64,000 bases of DNA. Origin: Cerioporus squamosus. Its lineage: Eukaryota > Basidiomycota > Agaricomycetes > Polyporales > Polyporaceae. A model generated the notes under the pieces. That model saw only the letters and a program-made list of their open reading frames with translations. It was not told where the DNA came from and did no database searches. This document shows positions 46,576-57,981 of this stretch, in pieces (the first letter of the stretch is position 1; each line of letters starts with the position of its first letter). The stretch covers positions 1-64,000 of the forward strand of contig JABYQS010000104.1 in NCBI GenBank assembly GCA_022592435.1, written 5' to 3'. Made by a program: the position numbers and the translations under genes.

Positions 46576-46972
46576 GGACATGGCTGCTAAAACATAATTG
46601 TGAGTACAACTGCTGACGACTTGTAGCAGATAACTCACTTACTAGACAGGTGTCGTCGATGAACGGCTGCAGTATGGTGGACCTATATGCGGGTGAGTGA
46701 TGCATTAACCGAACGGGACGTTACGGCAGTACAGGAGGAAGAAGAGAACCGTCTAAACACCGGAACAGTCTCAAAGGATTATGCTATTCTTTCTGATATG
46801 CCCTAGGATACGTCTTATCGTACAAGTGTCCGACCAACGTCAGCTCATCATACATCATACAAGCGTACCTCGTCCTGGGGAAGCGAACTCGCAAGATTAG
46901 GCAAGACTTTGGTTTTCAGGGGGGCAGCCTGCAAGGGGCCGCACCACGGTGGCACTCCGCACTTATGCGCGG

Positions 46973-48443
46973 TTACGAGGGCGGCTGCGACGCGCCAGGT
47001 TGGTGGTTCTCGTCCGCTCGTGTACCGTTCGCCTCGGCCTCAGGTGGAGAGTCCGCACTTTCGTCGCCCTCCGGTAGGCCGAAACTGTCCGAGCGCGTCC
47101 GCGGCACGAGAACACCCGTCTCCGCAATCCTCGCGCCTCGTTCCACGCTCTCGCGACGGCTCTGGCTCTGGCCCCTGCTCATGCTCCGCAAGCTCCCGGT
47201 CTCTACCACGCGGCGTTCAAAGCTCCCACGTCGGTTGAACGAGTTCCGCCGGCTGTGGAGGGACTCTGCGGGGGAGGGCGTGCCGTCATGGTCGCGGGGG
47301 ATGAATGATATGGGATGCGTTGTGGTTTGATGCAGGGATGTGGAGGGCGACCCGAAAGAAGATGAAAGGGAAGGCGGCGGCACAAGAGGGTAGGAGAGCA
47401 TACGTGCGCCACCCGTCATCAAGGTGGGAGGGCTCACAGCGACAGAAGCTACTGATGGGGGCGTAGTGAGGTTCGTGGCTCCGCTGGCATAGCTCGCAGG
47501 GAAGGGCGATGTAGTGGGAGAGAAGGGGAAGGGCGATGTGCTGACGGAAGTACTGACGGAAGATGGAGAGTGCGAAAGGGGCGTGGTGGATTCGGATGAG
47601 ATGACATTGCTTGGGCGATGGATCTGAGACGGCGGTCGAGGAATGGGCACCGCTGTTGTATGCCTGGTTGGATGCGATGAGTTCATGGGGATATGGATGG
47701 AACTCGACGGAGAGCTCGACGTGAAGCTCGGACGGCGGTGCAGGGGTTGCGAGAGTGGTTCTGACTGAGGCAGTCCTATCAAGTTATCCACAGGCAGTCC
47801 AAGCTGGAGCGGGTTCAGCTATGTTCCAGTCAAGACAGATCAAGACTCACCCGCCGCCGATGCTGTATGAGTTCCTCCCTATACACCTCATTCAGCCGTG
47901 ATATCCGGATGAAGTCCTGCTCAGTCTCGACTAGACGACTCCTCAAGGCCTCATTCTCCCTCCTCAGGGCATCCAAAATCATGTCTGAGGTAGGATCCAC
48001 GCCATTCCTGTTCATCAAATACGCCAGCTGAGGAGCCGCTCTTGAGTCTTGGGGGGACGCGCTCCCACTGCCGTTCACATGGGACGGCCCTGAGGCTTGT
48101 TGCTGCTGCTGCGCTAATCGGAGAGCAGAGAGCTCGCGAGACAGCTTGTTGACGTGCGACTCAGATTCAGCTTCAAGGACATTCTCGAGCTCTATCTTCT
48201 CTTCTCGTAGCTTGGTAACCAACGAGGTCAGTCAGACTCATTCACGAGAACGCGAGTGTTGCTCACCTTCTCCAGTTTCCTGGACAGAATATTGATGATT
48301 CGTTCCTCCTCTGCTTCATACTGATATATGAGGTCTTCTCTGCTGCTCGAGCTGGTCGAAAGCCGGCGAATTGGAGGAGAGACAGACATGGCGGAGGTGA
48401 ACGCATCTCCCATCCCGGTCCCAGACGTCACATCGGTGTCCAT
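46973..48443 (-). CDS. Coiled-coil protein, CCDC6/DUF2046-like
   Basis: The N-terminal exon has a Ser-rich start then YQYEAEEERIINILSRKLEK. The second exon gives LREEKIELENVLEAESESHV and NKLSRELSALRLAQ with a poly-Gln run. Next come RRENEALRSRLVETEQDFIR and EVYREELIQHRRR, all typical of the long parallel coiled coil of the CCDC6 family. The last exon (47790-46973) is a Ser/Pro/Thr-rich disordered tail with NSFNRRGSFERR. About 450 residues, three exons, joints in phase. The start at 48443 leaves a short N-terminus; an upstream exon is possible. Cellular role in fungi is not known. Confidence 0.72.
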
Positions 48444-48485
48444 AACTGTAAACGTTCATGGCCCTTGTATATTTCTCTTGATCGC

Positions 48486-48556
48486 GCATTAATGGGGTAG
48501 TGGTAACCTGGGTCGTTGCCATCGACCCGCCGGGGGTTCGATTCCCCCTTAATGCA
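48486..48556 (+). tRNA. tRNA-Gly (anticodon GCC)
   Basis: 71 nt with a perfect acceptor stem GCATTAA/TTAATGC and discriminator A. D-arm GGT...ACC. Anticodon stem GGTCG/CGACC with loop TTGCCAT (anticodon GCC). T-stem GGGGG/CCCCC with loop TTCGATT. A nine-T run at 48577-48585 serves as Pol III terminator. The acceptor stem is AT-rich for a tRNA-Gly. It lies just upstream of, and divergent to, the coiled-coil gene. Confidence 0.9.
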
Positions 48557-49404
48557 TAAGAGGACACTATGACAAGTTTTTTTTTCTTTCTCAACTCCCT
48601 CGGGCCCATGACACTCAAGCACATTCGCTGAGCCTCTTCTTCTCGCCCTCTATGTACGTGGCCGGAGGATTGAGACCATGGGTGGGACCCCACGTCGATC
48701 GGAGTGCACCCACCCCGACCCGAGTCTCACACCGTGCGCGTTGGTAAAGAGGAGTGAGTAATGATTCGAAATCGTTCAACATGGTAATATCAGTAACCCT
48801 GAGAGCTCTCGTTTTCTAGGGCATCTGATCCACTGTCGCGTTGGTGCTACTGTGCACAGCTGTATGAGTGTAAGAGGAATCCCGTAAGGAACTGGGAATG
48901 TTGGTTTATTTCTGGCCAGCGCCGAGAGGACACAAGTCTCTCCGGTCTGCTCGACGTGTACTAATGTGGGCAACGGGTGCTGTTGATGTCGCTCTCTCTA
49001 ACGTTCAACATGAGGGTCTGTGAGCCAAGGACGAGCCTCAGCATGTTCCAGTGTTGGCCTTAACCTCCCACGGCACTCTGCGGTCGCGTCTCCGACGGCC
49101 GCGGACGCCCACTTGCGAGTTGCCGCCGCAACGTTAACGTTGATCTTCTCTGTTACTCGCGCACAAGGTCTTCCATGATTCATCGTCAGTTATTAACCAA
49201 CTGCCGTGGTTCCGCTAGCACCGTCACTGAGGATGAGCAGCAGGGGAGCCGCTCCGGACTGCAGCACAACGCTCCCATGGTACCAGCTGAAGTATAAAGT
49301 AAGTATGGCCATAGACTGGGTTAGGACGGAGAACCTGCAAGACAACATCTTCCAGTGGCGAGCACCAACAGAACGAAATAGCCCACGATTGACGTCTACA
49401 GACG
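48557..49404. other. Intergenic region upstream of the monooxygenase gene
   Basis: Pol III terminator at its left end; otherwise promoter-like. No coding signal with motifs. Confidence 0.4.
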
Positions 49405-51623
49405 ATGTCCAAGACAAACTCGGTCCTCATCGTACGTTCGCCCCTGCCACATACTGCACCATCGTCCATGAACTGATTGCGGCTCGTAACTCAGATTGGT
49501 GCAGGGCCTTCAGGCCTAGCAGCGGCGCTGACGTTAGCCCAGAACGGCATACCGATACGCATCATCGACAAAGCTCAAGAATTCCACAAGTCCTCTCGTG
49601 GCAGCGGCTTGCATGTAAGTACCATGTGCCACTCAAGTTCGCAACCGAGAGCTCAAACAAACGATGGGACCTCGTCTTCTAGCCCAGGACTCTCGAGATC
49701 TTCCGTTTCTTGGGAGTCGCTCAGGACGCTCGACGCCTCGGCAGCCCATTCATGCCGATGCAGAGGTACAAGCTGCCCGGAGGTACCGAGCCTGTTGCGA
49801 AGTGGAAGATCTTGGACGACGTGCCCATCAGTCCCGATCGCCCTGAGGTATACACCAAAACCTACCCTGTTGAGAACTTCAGAGCTGATATCAGGGTGTA
49901 TGTGGCAGGACTCTCTCGCGATCAGCCAATATGTTACCGAAGGGATCTTGCGCGACCATCTGTCGAAGTACGGGGTTCGCGTGCAACTTGGCACGGAACC
50001 TGTCTCGATCGAGCAAGATGCCACAGGTGTCAGCGTGTCGCTGAGGCACGCCGGCGTCGAGGAGGTTGAAACCGTTCGATGTGCCTATGTCATCGGATCG
50101 GACGGTGCTCGAGGCGAGTTCAAGTCTTCGTAGTGCAATGTGGACACATAAACACAGGGGAGCTAATCAGCTCCACGGCAGGCTTCACTAGGAGGGCTAT
50201 CGGCGCAACGTTCGAAGGACAGACGAAGGACGGCGACGGCAAGCATGGGCGGACGTCGAAGCTGAAGGGATCTCTTCAGACGTGAGTGGCTTGATATCTT
50301 CTCAATTGTGGTTAAACTCACCCTTCAGCAACAGGTTTGGCATATGTGGACCGAGCCGGGAAAGTTCGCGTGAGCACAACGAGAAGATGCATCGTGCGGA
50401 ACAAAGCTGACTCGGAGTCGTATAATTGCGCTTCTACAGGGTCGTCATGCGTCCGAAGAAGGAGCCAGGCCAGTTCCATCTCGTGATCGCTGGGCAGAAT
50501 TTCGATCCAGTTGGCCTGACGGAGGCGTCCAAGTTCTCGGAGTGCTTCTACGAGCTCACTGGACGCAGGGATATCGTCTTCAAGAGCTTCATTGCACTGT
50601 CATACTGGAAGTCAGTATCCGGCTTCATCTCCGATGTTGTATGATCATGACTCACGCCATCGAAAGGCCAAAGATGCGGATGGTGAACAAGTTGTCCGAA
50701 GGTCGCGTCTTCCTTTGCGGAGGTAAGCCTAGTCTATGCAATGTCTGATTCTCGGTTTCTCATTATCCTTGTTTAACAGATGCGGCTCATGTCCACTCCC
50801 CGACGGGCGGCCAAGGACTCAATACCAGTGTGGGCGACGCGGTGCGCATGCTGCTCGATTCCGCGCCAACCGATGGGTCTAACGAGAGTACAGTTCAACA
50901 TCGCATGGAAGCTCGCCCTGGTGTGCAAGGGCCTTGCCTCGCGCGATCTGCTCGCCACGTACCAAACCGAGCGGCTTCCCGTCATCGCTCACATGCTCGC
51001 CGCCACTTCCGCCCTCTACACCCACATCACCCACCTTGGGCCGGACGACACAGACACAGACTCTGGCAAGGAGTCGAGTGGCTTGTGGCGAAACACTGCC
51101 CTCCGCCAGCTGGACATCAACTACCGCTGGAGCCCGGTGGTGTTCGACGCGCGCGGCATGAACGGTCTGGACGAGGGGGCGTTGAAGGCGCATGGTTACA
51201 GAGGGTATCCCGGCGAGGCCGTGCGCGCCGGAGACCGCGCTCCCGAGGCTCCCGCTCTGGTCGACGCGTCAGGCAAGGAGACCTCGCTTTTCGAGATCTT
51301 CAAGCCGAACGCACATACCTTGCTTGTGTTCTCCCCGGAGCACGCCGGATCGGGCGCACAAGAAGTCGTGGCGGCCGTACAGGCTTCTCCTCTAGCCAGC
51401 GTCATGATAAACGCTGGTCCTCGGTCGCGACGGGGTTCCTGCCGCCGTCGAGGGCGCTAGCGTGTACCACGACAAGGAGGGCCATGCTCACAAGGCATAT
51501 GGTGTTGACGAAAAGGTGCTCACCATCGTCGTCGTGCGGCCAGACGGTCATATTGGTGCTTTCGTGAACGACGTTGATGGCCTCCAGAGGTACATTTCCC
51601 GCATTGTGGGTGGATTTATGTAA
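49405..51623 (+). CDS. FAD-dependent aromatic monooxygenase (phenol 2-monooxygenase type)
   Basis: Flavin hydroxylase of the PheA/TfdB family acting on phenolic rings. The first exon MSKTNSVLI splices to IGAGPSGLAAALTLAQNGIP (dinucleotide fold). Then come PRTLEIFRFLGVAQDARRLG, ISQYVTEGILRDHLSKYG, VIGSDGAR, RAIGATFEGQT, VWHMWTEPGKFA, the FAD-binding FLCGDAAHVHSPTGGQGLNT with SVGDA, NIAWKLALVCKGLA and LATYQTERLPV. A thioredoxin-like C-terminal dimerisation domain ends VVVRPDGHIGAFV ... RIVGGFM. Three one-base breaks: about 49820-49860, 50241-50252 (before WADVEAEGISSD) and 51405-51414 (before LVLGRDGVPAAVEG). All motifs are intact between the breaks. Substrate unknown; a CYP53-like P450 lies 6 kb downstream. 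Confidence 0.88.
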
Positions 51624-52211
51624 CGTTGTCCTGGGTTCCGTGGCGTGAAAGCGTATACGCTTGTTGATGTAGGATGGCTGTCCGCATTCAATCAGGGTTT
51701 GGGCCAGATCACACTGACTCACATCATCCTTGTCTTACTTCCCGGCGGTAACAAGGGTTCCATGCGCAATGTTCGGAGGGATAGGCAAGCGACAAGCACA
51801 AGTATCTACTAACTACATAAATACGTGAATACATACACGGTATGGGATGGTCTGAGGGGCACTACTAGCGATCGTACAATGGTCCGAGCCTATGGTATTT
51901 ACTAGCAAGGGTAAAACGATTAGAGGATGCGGGTACTGAACAGTGGCCATGGGTGCTTTGGGGCCGGATGCAGCGGTGAATGTACCATTTATGAGGTATA
52001 GATGCAGGTTCGATGAGTTGAGGCAAGATGCAAGAGACATGGATGCGCTTTGGTTCGATAGCGGAACATGAAGCAGAGCAGGGTGGGTGGAGGCAGCACG
52101 GACGTAGACGTACAGCGTACAGGGAGACAAGATGGGGTGCCAAGCGATGGACGGGAGCAAGAACGTCGGAATTTACGGAGCGTCGTGAGGTACATTGCTG
52201 GCATGGTGCAA
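51624..52211. other. Convergent intergenic region
   Basis: 3' flanks of the monooxygenase and Hsp20 genes, including an AT-rich TAAATACGTGAATACATA stretch. No coding signal. Confidence 0.45.
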
Positions 52212-53566
52212 TCATTGAGGGATCGGGATGTTTTGCGCTTGCTCTGCCTGGGCGGGAGTGCCGCCGGGTATCTTCAAGGTGAGGATGCCGTCTTCGAGTG
52301 TCACTGCGATGTCTTCGGGCTGACGAGCAGATCGCGGATCAGTGATCAGGTAAATCCGGCACAAGCTGGACGTACCTTGGTCTCCGGAGGAACAACCATC
52401 GTCCGGAAGAACTCGCCAAACTTGCGTTCGCGTACTGAGTGGCCTTGTAGAGGCAGGAAGGACCGCGCCGTCCCCGAGATGCTGACTTGACGCACACGAC
52501 TGAACGGACAGAGAGACATGGTGATGCGTAGGTCGTTCCTCTTCACACCGGGGATCTCGAACACGGCGGTGATGAGGTTCTCTTCAGTGTTAAAGTGGAT
52601 GTCCGCGCGAATGCCGTAGCGTCGAACTGGCCGAGGAGCCGCGCCGGTCGGTGTTGCTTCCGGGTCAACGCTGACGGGCACAGATCAAGGGGTTGGGGAC
52701 GACGGACTCGAGGCTCACACTCACCTTGACGACAGACCCAGCAGTCCCTCGCGCCACGAACTCGAAGCTGGACACGATACAGCCATGGCTGTCCCAACCG
52801 TGGGCAGCGCCGCAGTGCCGGCGCCGCCCACGCTCGTCTCAAGCGTTTGAGCAGACTGCAACTCACTCACGCGACGAGAGCTCACAGGAGCCTGCGCTGC
52901 GCCAGAAACATGCGCAACGACAGAGCTCGTTCCCGACCCCGACGCGGCCCGCGACTGCGGGCGACGGTACGGGTGGGCAGACTGAACATACGCCCGCGTG
53001 TGCGGGACGCGCAGGGGGCCCGTGCCGCCCCCTGCAGAAGAGTGTGCACTGGGACCTGGACTCGCGACGGCAGCGGTGGCCGACGCGGAAGATGCGCGAG
53101 AGGTGTCGACGTGCAGCAACGGCGGCTTGCTCGCGCCACGGCGACGAGACGAGCCTGGCCGTTCGCCGGTCGCACTCGCATGTGCAAAGTCCCCCTCAGT
53201 AAGGGTCTCAAACCGGTACTGGGGCTGCGCGACAGAGGGCGCGACGTGAATGGTCTGGGGATGGGGAGTATACTGCTGACACGTCGGCGGTGGCTGGTGG
53301 TGCAGTTGATGGAGGTGTTCTTGGGGCGTTGAAGGTTGCTGAAGTTGTGGTGGCAAAGGTGGCGGAAGCTGTGCGAGTTGAAGCTGACTAGGAGAGATCT
53401 GCTGTTGTTGAACTTGCTGAGGCTGAGGGGGCTGTTGAGGGTCTTGCGGTAGCTGGAGTGTTGGGTCTTGGTCTGAGGTTGCTGACGCGACTTCCCAGGC
53501 GTACACACGGGGTGTTGCGGGATTGGAGTAGTCCACGTACTGGTTGTACGGGAATGACATTGTCAC
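52212..53566 (-). CDS. Hsp20/alpha-crystallin family chaperone with long Gln/Pro-rich N-terminus
   Basis: Small heat-shock chaperone. The first exon (53566-about 52730) encodes about 275 disordered residues. First is a Gln/Pro/Leu-rich stretch (QQPPQPQQVQQQQ, LPPPLPPQLQQP), then Ser/Ala/Gly/Arg-rich sequence. After an intron the alpha-crystallin domain follows: RRYGIRADIHFNTEENLITA, VFEIPGVKRNDLRITM, VRQVSISG, SVRERKFGEFFRT, VVPPETK. A third exon gives PEDIAVTLEDGILTLKIPGG ending QAQNIPIPQ*. Phases agree. About 415 residues, two to three times the size of most Hsp20s because of the N-terminal region. The ATG at 53558-53560 is an equal candidate start. Confidence 0.85.
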
Positions 53567-55569
53567 ACACTAAACTCTGTAGAGAATCAGGATTCGGGGC
53601 AGCGGGCGCGAAGCTGGCTGCAGGTGGAAGTCGGGGTGAAAGAGCGAACGCGCCCGACGCCCGCCTTTTTGTGGCGGCCCCGACGCGTGACTCATTTCCC
53701 ACGCTTTCCATTTCTGGCAATCGTCGGCACACACTGCAACGGACGCATCCTTTCCGCCCTGCTGAAATCCTGGCAAAATAATAATGTTGCTCGATTCCGC
53801 CAGGTGGGATATTTTCCGTTTACGAGACGGTAAGCCTCCAAGGAAAGTCTCGTTTAGGCAGACTTGGAAGGCTTATAGACCTATTGTGGCAAGTGTAAGG
53901 GGGTTACGTGCAAGGTTTTAGATATGGCAAAACTCTTACTTTCAGCAATCCAATTTTTATGCCTTCACTAATAACCCAGGAAAGGATGCTTTCTTTGCAG
54001 TGACACAGCCCCGCCTCGTGTCCGCGCTTCGCCCGACACTCCCGCCCACGATGCCGCGCCATTGTGCTCTGTCACTGTGCTTTTCCCTCCTTATCAGCTC
54101 ATTGTCCCTGAACAGCCAACGTACCTCGGGACCAGTGCAACGTGCGTCCGACCCTCGGTACAGTAATAGTCTCCGAGAGTCCACTATGGATCCTCGAAGT
54201 TCGTTCAAGGTTGCAAAGTAAGGTATGTCGTGTTGTGTACCGGTCATGATCATACGGAGCAGCGCTGCTGGGGGCTTTTCTTGAAGTCCATTCTATCCTT
54301 GTTTATATTCACCGTGGCTTTACCCACTCGGGATGGCTGCTGCATAAGGGACAGAGAGCCATAGCTCGTCGAGGGTCTCGACATAGCGTTGCCAAGTGTT
54401 CAGTATACCTCAGAAGCGGGAGCTGGCAGCTGTTGTCGCGGAGGCCATAAGCGTACTGAAGGGCAGAGTCATCTTCGTATACCGAGATGTCGCCGTGAGA
54501 GCAACAGCCGTGTCGATAATCAACGAAATTGTTGCAGACCTCATTGTCTTGAGTGTGACGAATTGCCCGCTTGTAGTGACCTCACGACGACATACTGGAT
54601 CCTGAACCTCGACCCAGTGGCAGATGCTGAGATCTGGCCCTCCTCAAGGCAACTCTCGAGTCTTCCTCTGAGGACGGGTAGCGCACCTTCTCCGTGAACT
54701 GTCTCAGTTGCTAATCGCTGGCAAGTAAGCAGTCCGTGCGCCGACGTATCGCAGGTACCAAAGCACTAACCACTCGCCTTAGGCGCGGTGTCGAACACTC
54801 CGTTTAGACTTCGACAATGAGCCTTTAGCATGCGCCTGTCCTTCTTGTAGAGCGCCTCGAGATTGGCGATCCGGGGACTTGTCCAGAATGCCGGTATGTA
54901 CCCCTCAACCTTGGGCTCGAACCGTACAGTGCGCGGCTAACCTCATCTGCAGATGCCCACCACCGACACCCCCATAAGTACGCAGGGTCTGAGTGCCCGC
55001 TGCTTCTCCTACACACTATCATCAACACATTAGTTCCACACCAGGTACGATCATGGTATCAGCCAAACTGTATGACCTACCCGGCCGCCGACAAAATCCT
55101 GATTCGCCACCGCAGAGCGCAGCCTACACGCTAGCACTGCGCGTTGATCACGAACACCTACCGCACATCATGGGAGCTGCTTCCGGGCTGCGTCGAAGTC
55201 CTCAAAGCGATAACACCGACATACGTTGTCCCGTTTGAAGTTGATCACCTAATACTGACTGAATCCCTGTGCATTTACGTCGAGGGATATTCGTCCTACA
55301 CGTCAACGTGAACGACCATACCATATCGTCTGCAGACCCGGCCTGCCCCATATATTGCGCCTGCGGATAGGAATCCACCTCGCTCACCTCCTTTTCACAA
55401 GTGTGAGTACGCGAAGAGGAGTCCATCTCCTCCTGACCTCCCCGCCCAATCTCACGATCTGATGGACACACATAGTACCTTCTCCTCCCAGGGCCGAACT
55501 CTGCAACATATATAGTGCACCGTGTCTTTCTGCCCGCGGGACAACCCTCGCACCGAGTCTCCTCCAACC
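53567..55569. other. Intergenic region with short gene-like frames
   Basis: 53995-54170 keeps one open frame without Met (DTAPPRVRASPDTPAHDAAP...) and an overlapping frame with a signal-like peptide (CALSLCFSLLISSLSL). 54396-54605 encodes 69 residues with a regular hydrophobic pattern (RELAAVVAEAISVLKGRVIF, TAVSIINEIVADLIVL). None could be joined into a gene or matched to a family, so they are reported as possible small-gene or relic sequence. Confidence 0.25.
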
Positions 55570-56791
55570 ATGCCAGTCGCCGAGCCGCTCCCTGCAACCC
55601 GCGTCGCTCTCGTGACTGGAGCAGCCCAGGGAATCGGGGAGGCAATCGCCCTGCAGCTCGCCGATGACGGGCTGGACATCGCGCTCAACGACATCCCGCA
55701 GAAGGCCGACCAGCTCGCGGCGGTGGCCAAGGTCATCGAGGGCAAGGGGCGCAGGGCTCTCGTCGTGACCGGGGACGTCACCGTGGAAGAGGACGTCGCC
55801 GCCATGGTCAGCAAGACCGCAACGGAGCTCGGCGCGCTTGATGTGGTATGTGGCTCAGACTCTGCCGTAAGATGATTCGCGCAGCTGATGTGCGTTGGTG
55901 GGACAGATGGTCGCGAACGCCGGTATCTTCCTGTTCAAGCCGCTGCTTGACACGAGTGTCGAGGAGTGGGAGCGCATGCTGGCGATCAATGGGAAGGGCG
56001 TCTTCCTCTCTATCAAGTACGCGGCGAAGAAGATGATCGAGCAGGGCCGCGGGGGACGAATCATCTGTACGTTCCGGTCGGACATGCCGGAAGTGCTGCG
56101 CACCCATATATTGACTGGCATCCACAGGTGCGGCATCCATTGCAGGCATGAAAGGTGCGTGTGTTATTCGACTGTGGCCCAGTGTGCGCGCAATTGTCTA
56201 CTCACCATGCATGATCAGGTAGCCAGCATTGCGGCATATATTGTGCGTCTAAGTTTGCTGTGCGAGGACTCGTTCAGAGCGCAGGTGAGTCGTCGCCTTC
56301 TTGAAAGTCCTGAATGGATGAGGGTTTGAATGATTCCCTATACTTAGCCCAGGAGCTGAAGAAGTATGACATCACCGTGAACGCCTATTGTCCCGGGTTT
56401 ATATCAACACCCATGGGTACGTCCGTTGAGTCGTTGTCCATATCCGCGTGCGTGCTGAGGATTCATGTACGCGCATCAGTCGCACTCCCAGAGGACGAGA
56501 CGAGCGGGGGTACGGGCGCGACGATCAAGAAGGTATCGACAACCACTGAAATGCATTGACGATTGATCTTCTTACTCATCGTTGCGCTCCCCATTCACCA
56601 GCTCACCAATTACCCCGTGGAATTTGGGAAGGTCTCGCAGGTCGCTTGCGTTGTTTCCTACCTCACAAAGCCCGAAACAGCATTTGTGACTGGTAAGTCT
56701 CCGACACATTGGCTAGACGTTCTGCACGTCGTCTTACTTGATGAACACAGGACAATCAATGATTATCGACGGAGGTTTGAACATGAGTTGA
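55570..56791 (+). CDS. Short-chain dehydrogenase/reductase, diacetyl/acetoin reductase-like
   Basis: NAD(P)-dependent oxidoreductase. About 265 residues in seven or eight exons. Nucleotide-binding ALVTGAAQGIGEAIALQLAD, then NDIP, VTGDVT and MVANAGIF (NAG motif). The catalytic region is AASIAGMK then YCASKFAVRGLVQ (Tyr and Lys of YxxxK). Then ITVNAYCPGFISTPM and the C-terminal VTGQSMIIDGGLNMS*, stop at 56789-56791. All joints keep frame. The motif set and the C-terminal GQSMIIDGG fit 2,3-butanediol dehydrogenase/diacetyl reductase relatives, but the substrate is inferred only from general similarity. Confidence 0.88.
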
Positions 56792-57981
56792 AGAGTGAAG
56801 GAGCATTTCGCCAATATGTACTGATACTCAGAGTCTCCTTATACCGCGCCATCCAATTTCAACCAACAGTATGTTCACTAACCTATTTGTGAGTAGGGTT
56901 CGGAGGTCATGTCCGCTTGTCCCACACGCGGTGACAGTCTTAAACCAGTCTCAGGTCTCGCTCAGCCTCACACGATGGAAGATCAAGTCGATACACTACC
57001 ATCCATCCCCAGCCACGCACTGCGCGGCCTCCCTTTGAGACTCGAACAGTTGTGTTAGTTCCATTCATCCGGAGTCTGCGTGAGCCTAGACTCGGATGGT
57101 AGTCCATAGAAGGCAACTTTAACGCCCAGAGGTGAACCGAAGGCGGAGTGCCTCTCATCTCACCTCTCAAGTCGTAAGTACATAATCCCTCTGCATAAAC
57201 CCAGTGACGATAAAGATGTGAAAGGTCAGGATAAGTGCTCAGCTGAAGCGTCGATGAACGTCAACTAGGTACTTATTCTGGACGCGCGACCCGGCGCATG
57301 CTACCTCGCTATCGACGCCTTCCTTGCGCCCGCACCTCCGAAGGTGTCAGAAACACCTCCTTCCGCAAGATATTGGCCTGCTTGACGTCTTGAAGGCGAG
57401 GTTCGACGTGTTGCGCTGTCTGTTCGGCCGAGCACCTGGCTACCGTGATTCGAAGAGCATCCCGCGAAGTATCCCCATCACCCAAAACGGAGGATGTAGC
57501 TCACCCTGGTCCTCAGCATGCGGCATACAGATTCCCCATCAACGGTGACATCCACTCCAGTGCCACGTTCTCCCTTCGCTTCCTGTACTGACTCCGGCCT
57601 ATAGTGCAGACTCGAAGGCCTACTTACGTAGCTCGTCTCCTCTCACAACCCCATTCCCATAACATGCTACACCGCCGCCAGAGGCGAACTCCTTTCAGCC
57701 GACCTTGTCCGGTTCCGCACAGGAGGCGGTCAAGCAGAGAATGCAGGGCGCGATCTCCGTGCCACCCGTCCAACCTTCCGCTTCCACGTGTTTCACGCGG
57801 TATGCACTATGTGTATCCGAGCTCCTTATACGGAGACTGGTGGCAAGCACTCATGGGAACGAGCCATGGGACCGACACTCCCTCCACTTTCAGCCCCAAG
57901 CGCCGACTATAGCTGGTACATAAGACCCGACTCGAAGAGTAACGTGGGTCTACCCCTGCTAACAACCACCGTGTCGCCAGA
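56792..57981. other. Intergenic region upstream of the P450 gene
   Basis: About 1.2 kb. Short frames on both strands without motifs. Presumed promoter of the P450 at its right end. Confidence 0.4.
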
